The notes beneath the pieces were generated by a model. The model made no database searches, had not been told where the DNA came from, and was given only the letters and a program-made list of their open reading frames with translations. Positions 63,657-64,000 of a stretch of DNA of 64,000 nucleotides are shown one piece after another. Within the stretch, counting starts at the first letter, position 1, and every line of letters begins with the position of its first letter. The DNA comes from Kaiparowitsia implicata GSE-PSE-MK54-09C (GTDB taxonomy: Bacteria; Cyanobacteriota; Cyanobacteriia; Elainellales; Elainellaceae). The DNA lies in contig JAHHHI010000087.1 of the NCBI GenBank assembly GCA_019359435.1, positions 1 through 64,000 on the forward strand, in the 5' to 3' direction. The position numbers and the translations under genes are program-made.

Positions 63657-64000
63657 TCAGGGGTTGACGGCCTGCCACTGCCACTGCTGAACCGCATTTA
63701 GCCAGTATCGATCGCGGTTTTGTGGGTCGCCCCGCAGTGCCAGGTGATCTACCTCTGTGGGGTTGAGCAGCAGCAGGCAAAAGGTCGGCAGCGGGGTTGT
63801 GGGGTCTGGTGGCTCGGGGTCAAATTGGGCGATGTCGGCGCGGGGCGCTTGGGGCTGGGGCCAGGCAAACTGCACGCGGGCATTATCGGAGAGCGATTGC
63901 CATTGGGCATGCCGCACGGTGGCTAGGGAGGAATCGGCGGTGTCTGCGGTGATGACGGTCAGCGTTCCCAATAGCCGAAACTGCTCCCGCGACTTGGGAA
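63657..64000 (-). CDS. Pyridoxamine 5'-phosphate oxidase-like FMN-binding protein (partial, 5' end outside window)
   Basis: The frame is open through the right edge. The visible C-terminal part reads PKSREQFRLLGTLTVITAD then LSDNARVQFAWPQPQAPR and CLLLLNPTEVDHLALRGDPQ, ending WQAVNP. This matches the cyanobacterial Alr4036-type PNPOx-like family (Pyridox_oxase_2). At least 114 C-terminal residues are present. Function of this branch is unknown; it probably binds FMN. Confidence 0.88.
   Translation of the reverse strand, partial: PKSREQFRLLGTLTVITADTADSSLATVRHAQWQSLSDNARVQFAWPQPQAPRADIAQFDPEPPDPTTPLPTFCLLLLNPTEVDHLALRGDPQNRDRYWLNAVQQWQWQAVNP

Larger units (their letters stand above)
1..64000. 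repeat. Dispersed HIP1 octamers (GCGATCGC)
   Basis: The palindromic octamer GCGATCGC, often extended to GGGCGATCGCCC, recurs many times in coding and non-coding DNA, for example near 271, 6770, 9470, 19107, 25345 and 63507. This is the highly iterated palindrome typical of many cyanobacterial genomes and is the simplest compositional sign of the source. The sites were not counted exactly. Confidence 0.9.

Overview
The window reads as ordinary chromosome from a cyanobacterium. The evidence is psbZ next to ribH, a BicA-like SulP transporter, a Ycf41-type SSB, a DHH-CBS-CCA-adding fusion enzyme, many cyanobacteria-type hypothetical proteins, and the HIP1 octamer GCGATCGC scattered through genes and gaps. 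Coding density is moderate and several gaps of 0.5-1.5 kb carry no recognisable gene. No rRNA operon, prophage, CRISPR array or intact insertion sequence was seen.

Layout. 0.3-5.7 kb: a minus-strand nucleotide-sugar operon (rfbF, rfbC-like, SAF-domain oxidoreductase, UDP-xylose-synthase-like SDR, ugd). 6.6-8.3 kb: a sodium/alanine-type symporter behind a hairpin-rich leader. 9.7-14.5 kb: an RND efflux pair followed by a small S4 RNA-binding protein. 14.7-24 kb: mixed housekeeping and regulation (MOSC/alkyltransferase-like fusion, PrxQ, Nudix, PadR regulator, NarL-type regulator, DUF554, SSB, DUF4112, a broken Nudix gene, pyruvate dehydrogenase E2). 24.8-30.7 kb: a hybrid histidine kinase and four unrecognised membrane or exported proteins. 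31-35.4 kb: BicA-like transporter, RodA, Mrp. 36-41.5 kb: a stand-alone ATP-dependent DNA ligase, a ProA-like protein lacking the catalytic cysteine, a zinc-ribbon membrane protein, tRNA-Gly, ribH, psbZ. 42-50 kb: CCA-adding fusion enzyme, a membrane-anchored kinase N-lobe-like protein, gcvP and gcvH. 50.4-59.2 kb: CHASE2-GGDEF-EAL protein, EamA transporter, cyclic-nucleotide-binding flavoprotein, PBP1A. 59.9-64 kb: methionine gamma-lyase-like enzyme, CbiG C-domain protein, tRNA-Leu(UAA), SDR, a beta-barrel-like protein and a partial PNPOx-like gene.

The most unusual signal lies between genes. A family of about 100-bp elements has short inverted termini (core AGTTCGGG ... CCCGAACT) around two long hairpins. 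Copies near positions 131, 32699 and 40231 differ by paired, compensatory substitutions in the stems, so structure is kept while sequence drifts. Two 42-43-bp copies (15568, 56481) keep only the ends. A second set (14621, 16766, 30887) has related ends around a different hairpin. Among genes, the best leads are the Cys-to-Val ProA paralogue, the MOSC plus alkyltransferase-like fusion, the flavoprotein without a CxxC pair, and the intron-less tRNA-Leu(UAA). All assignments come from reading the sequence alone; no database search was possible.
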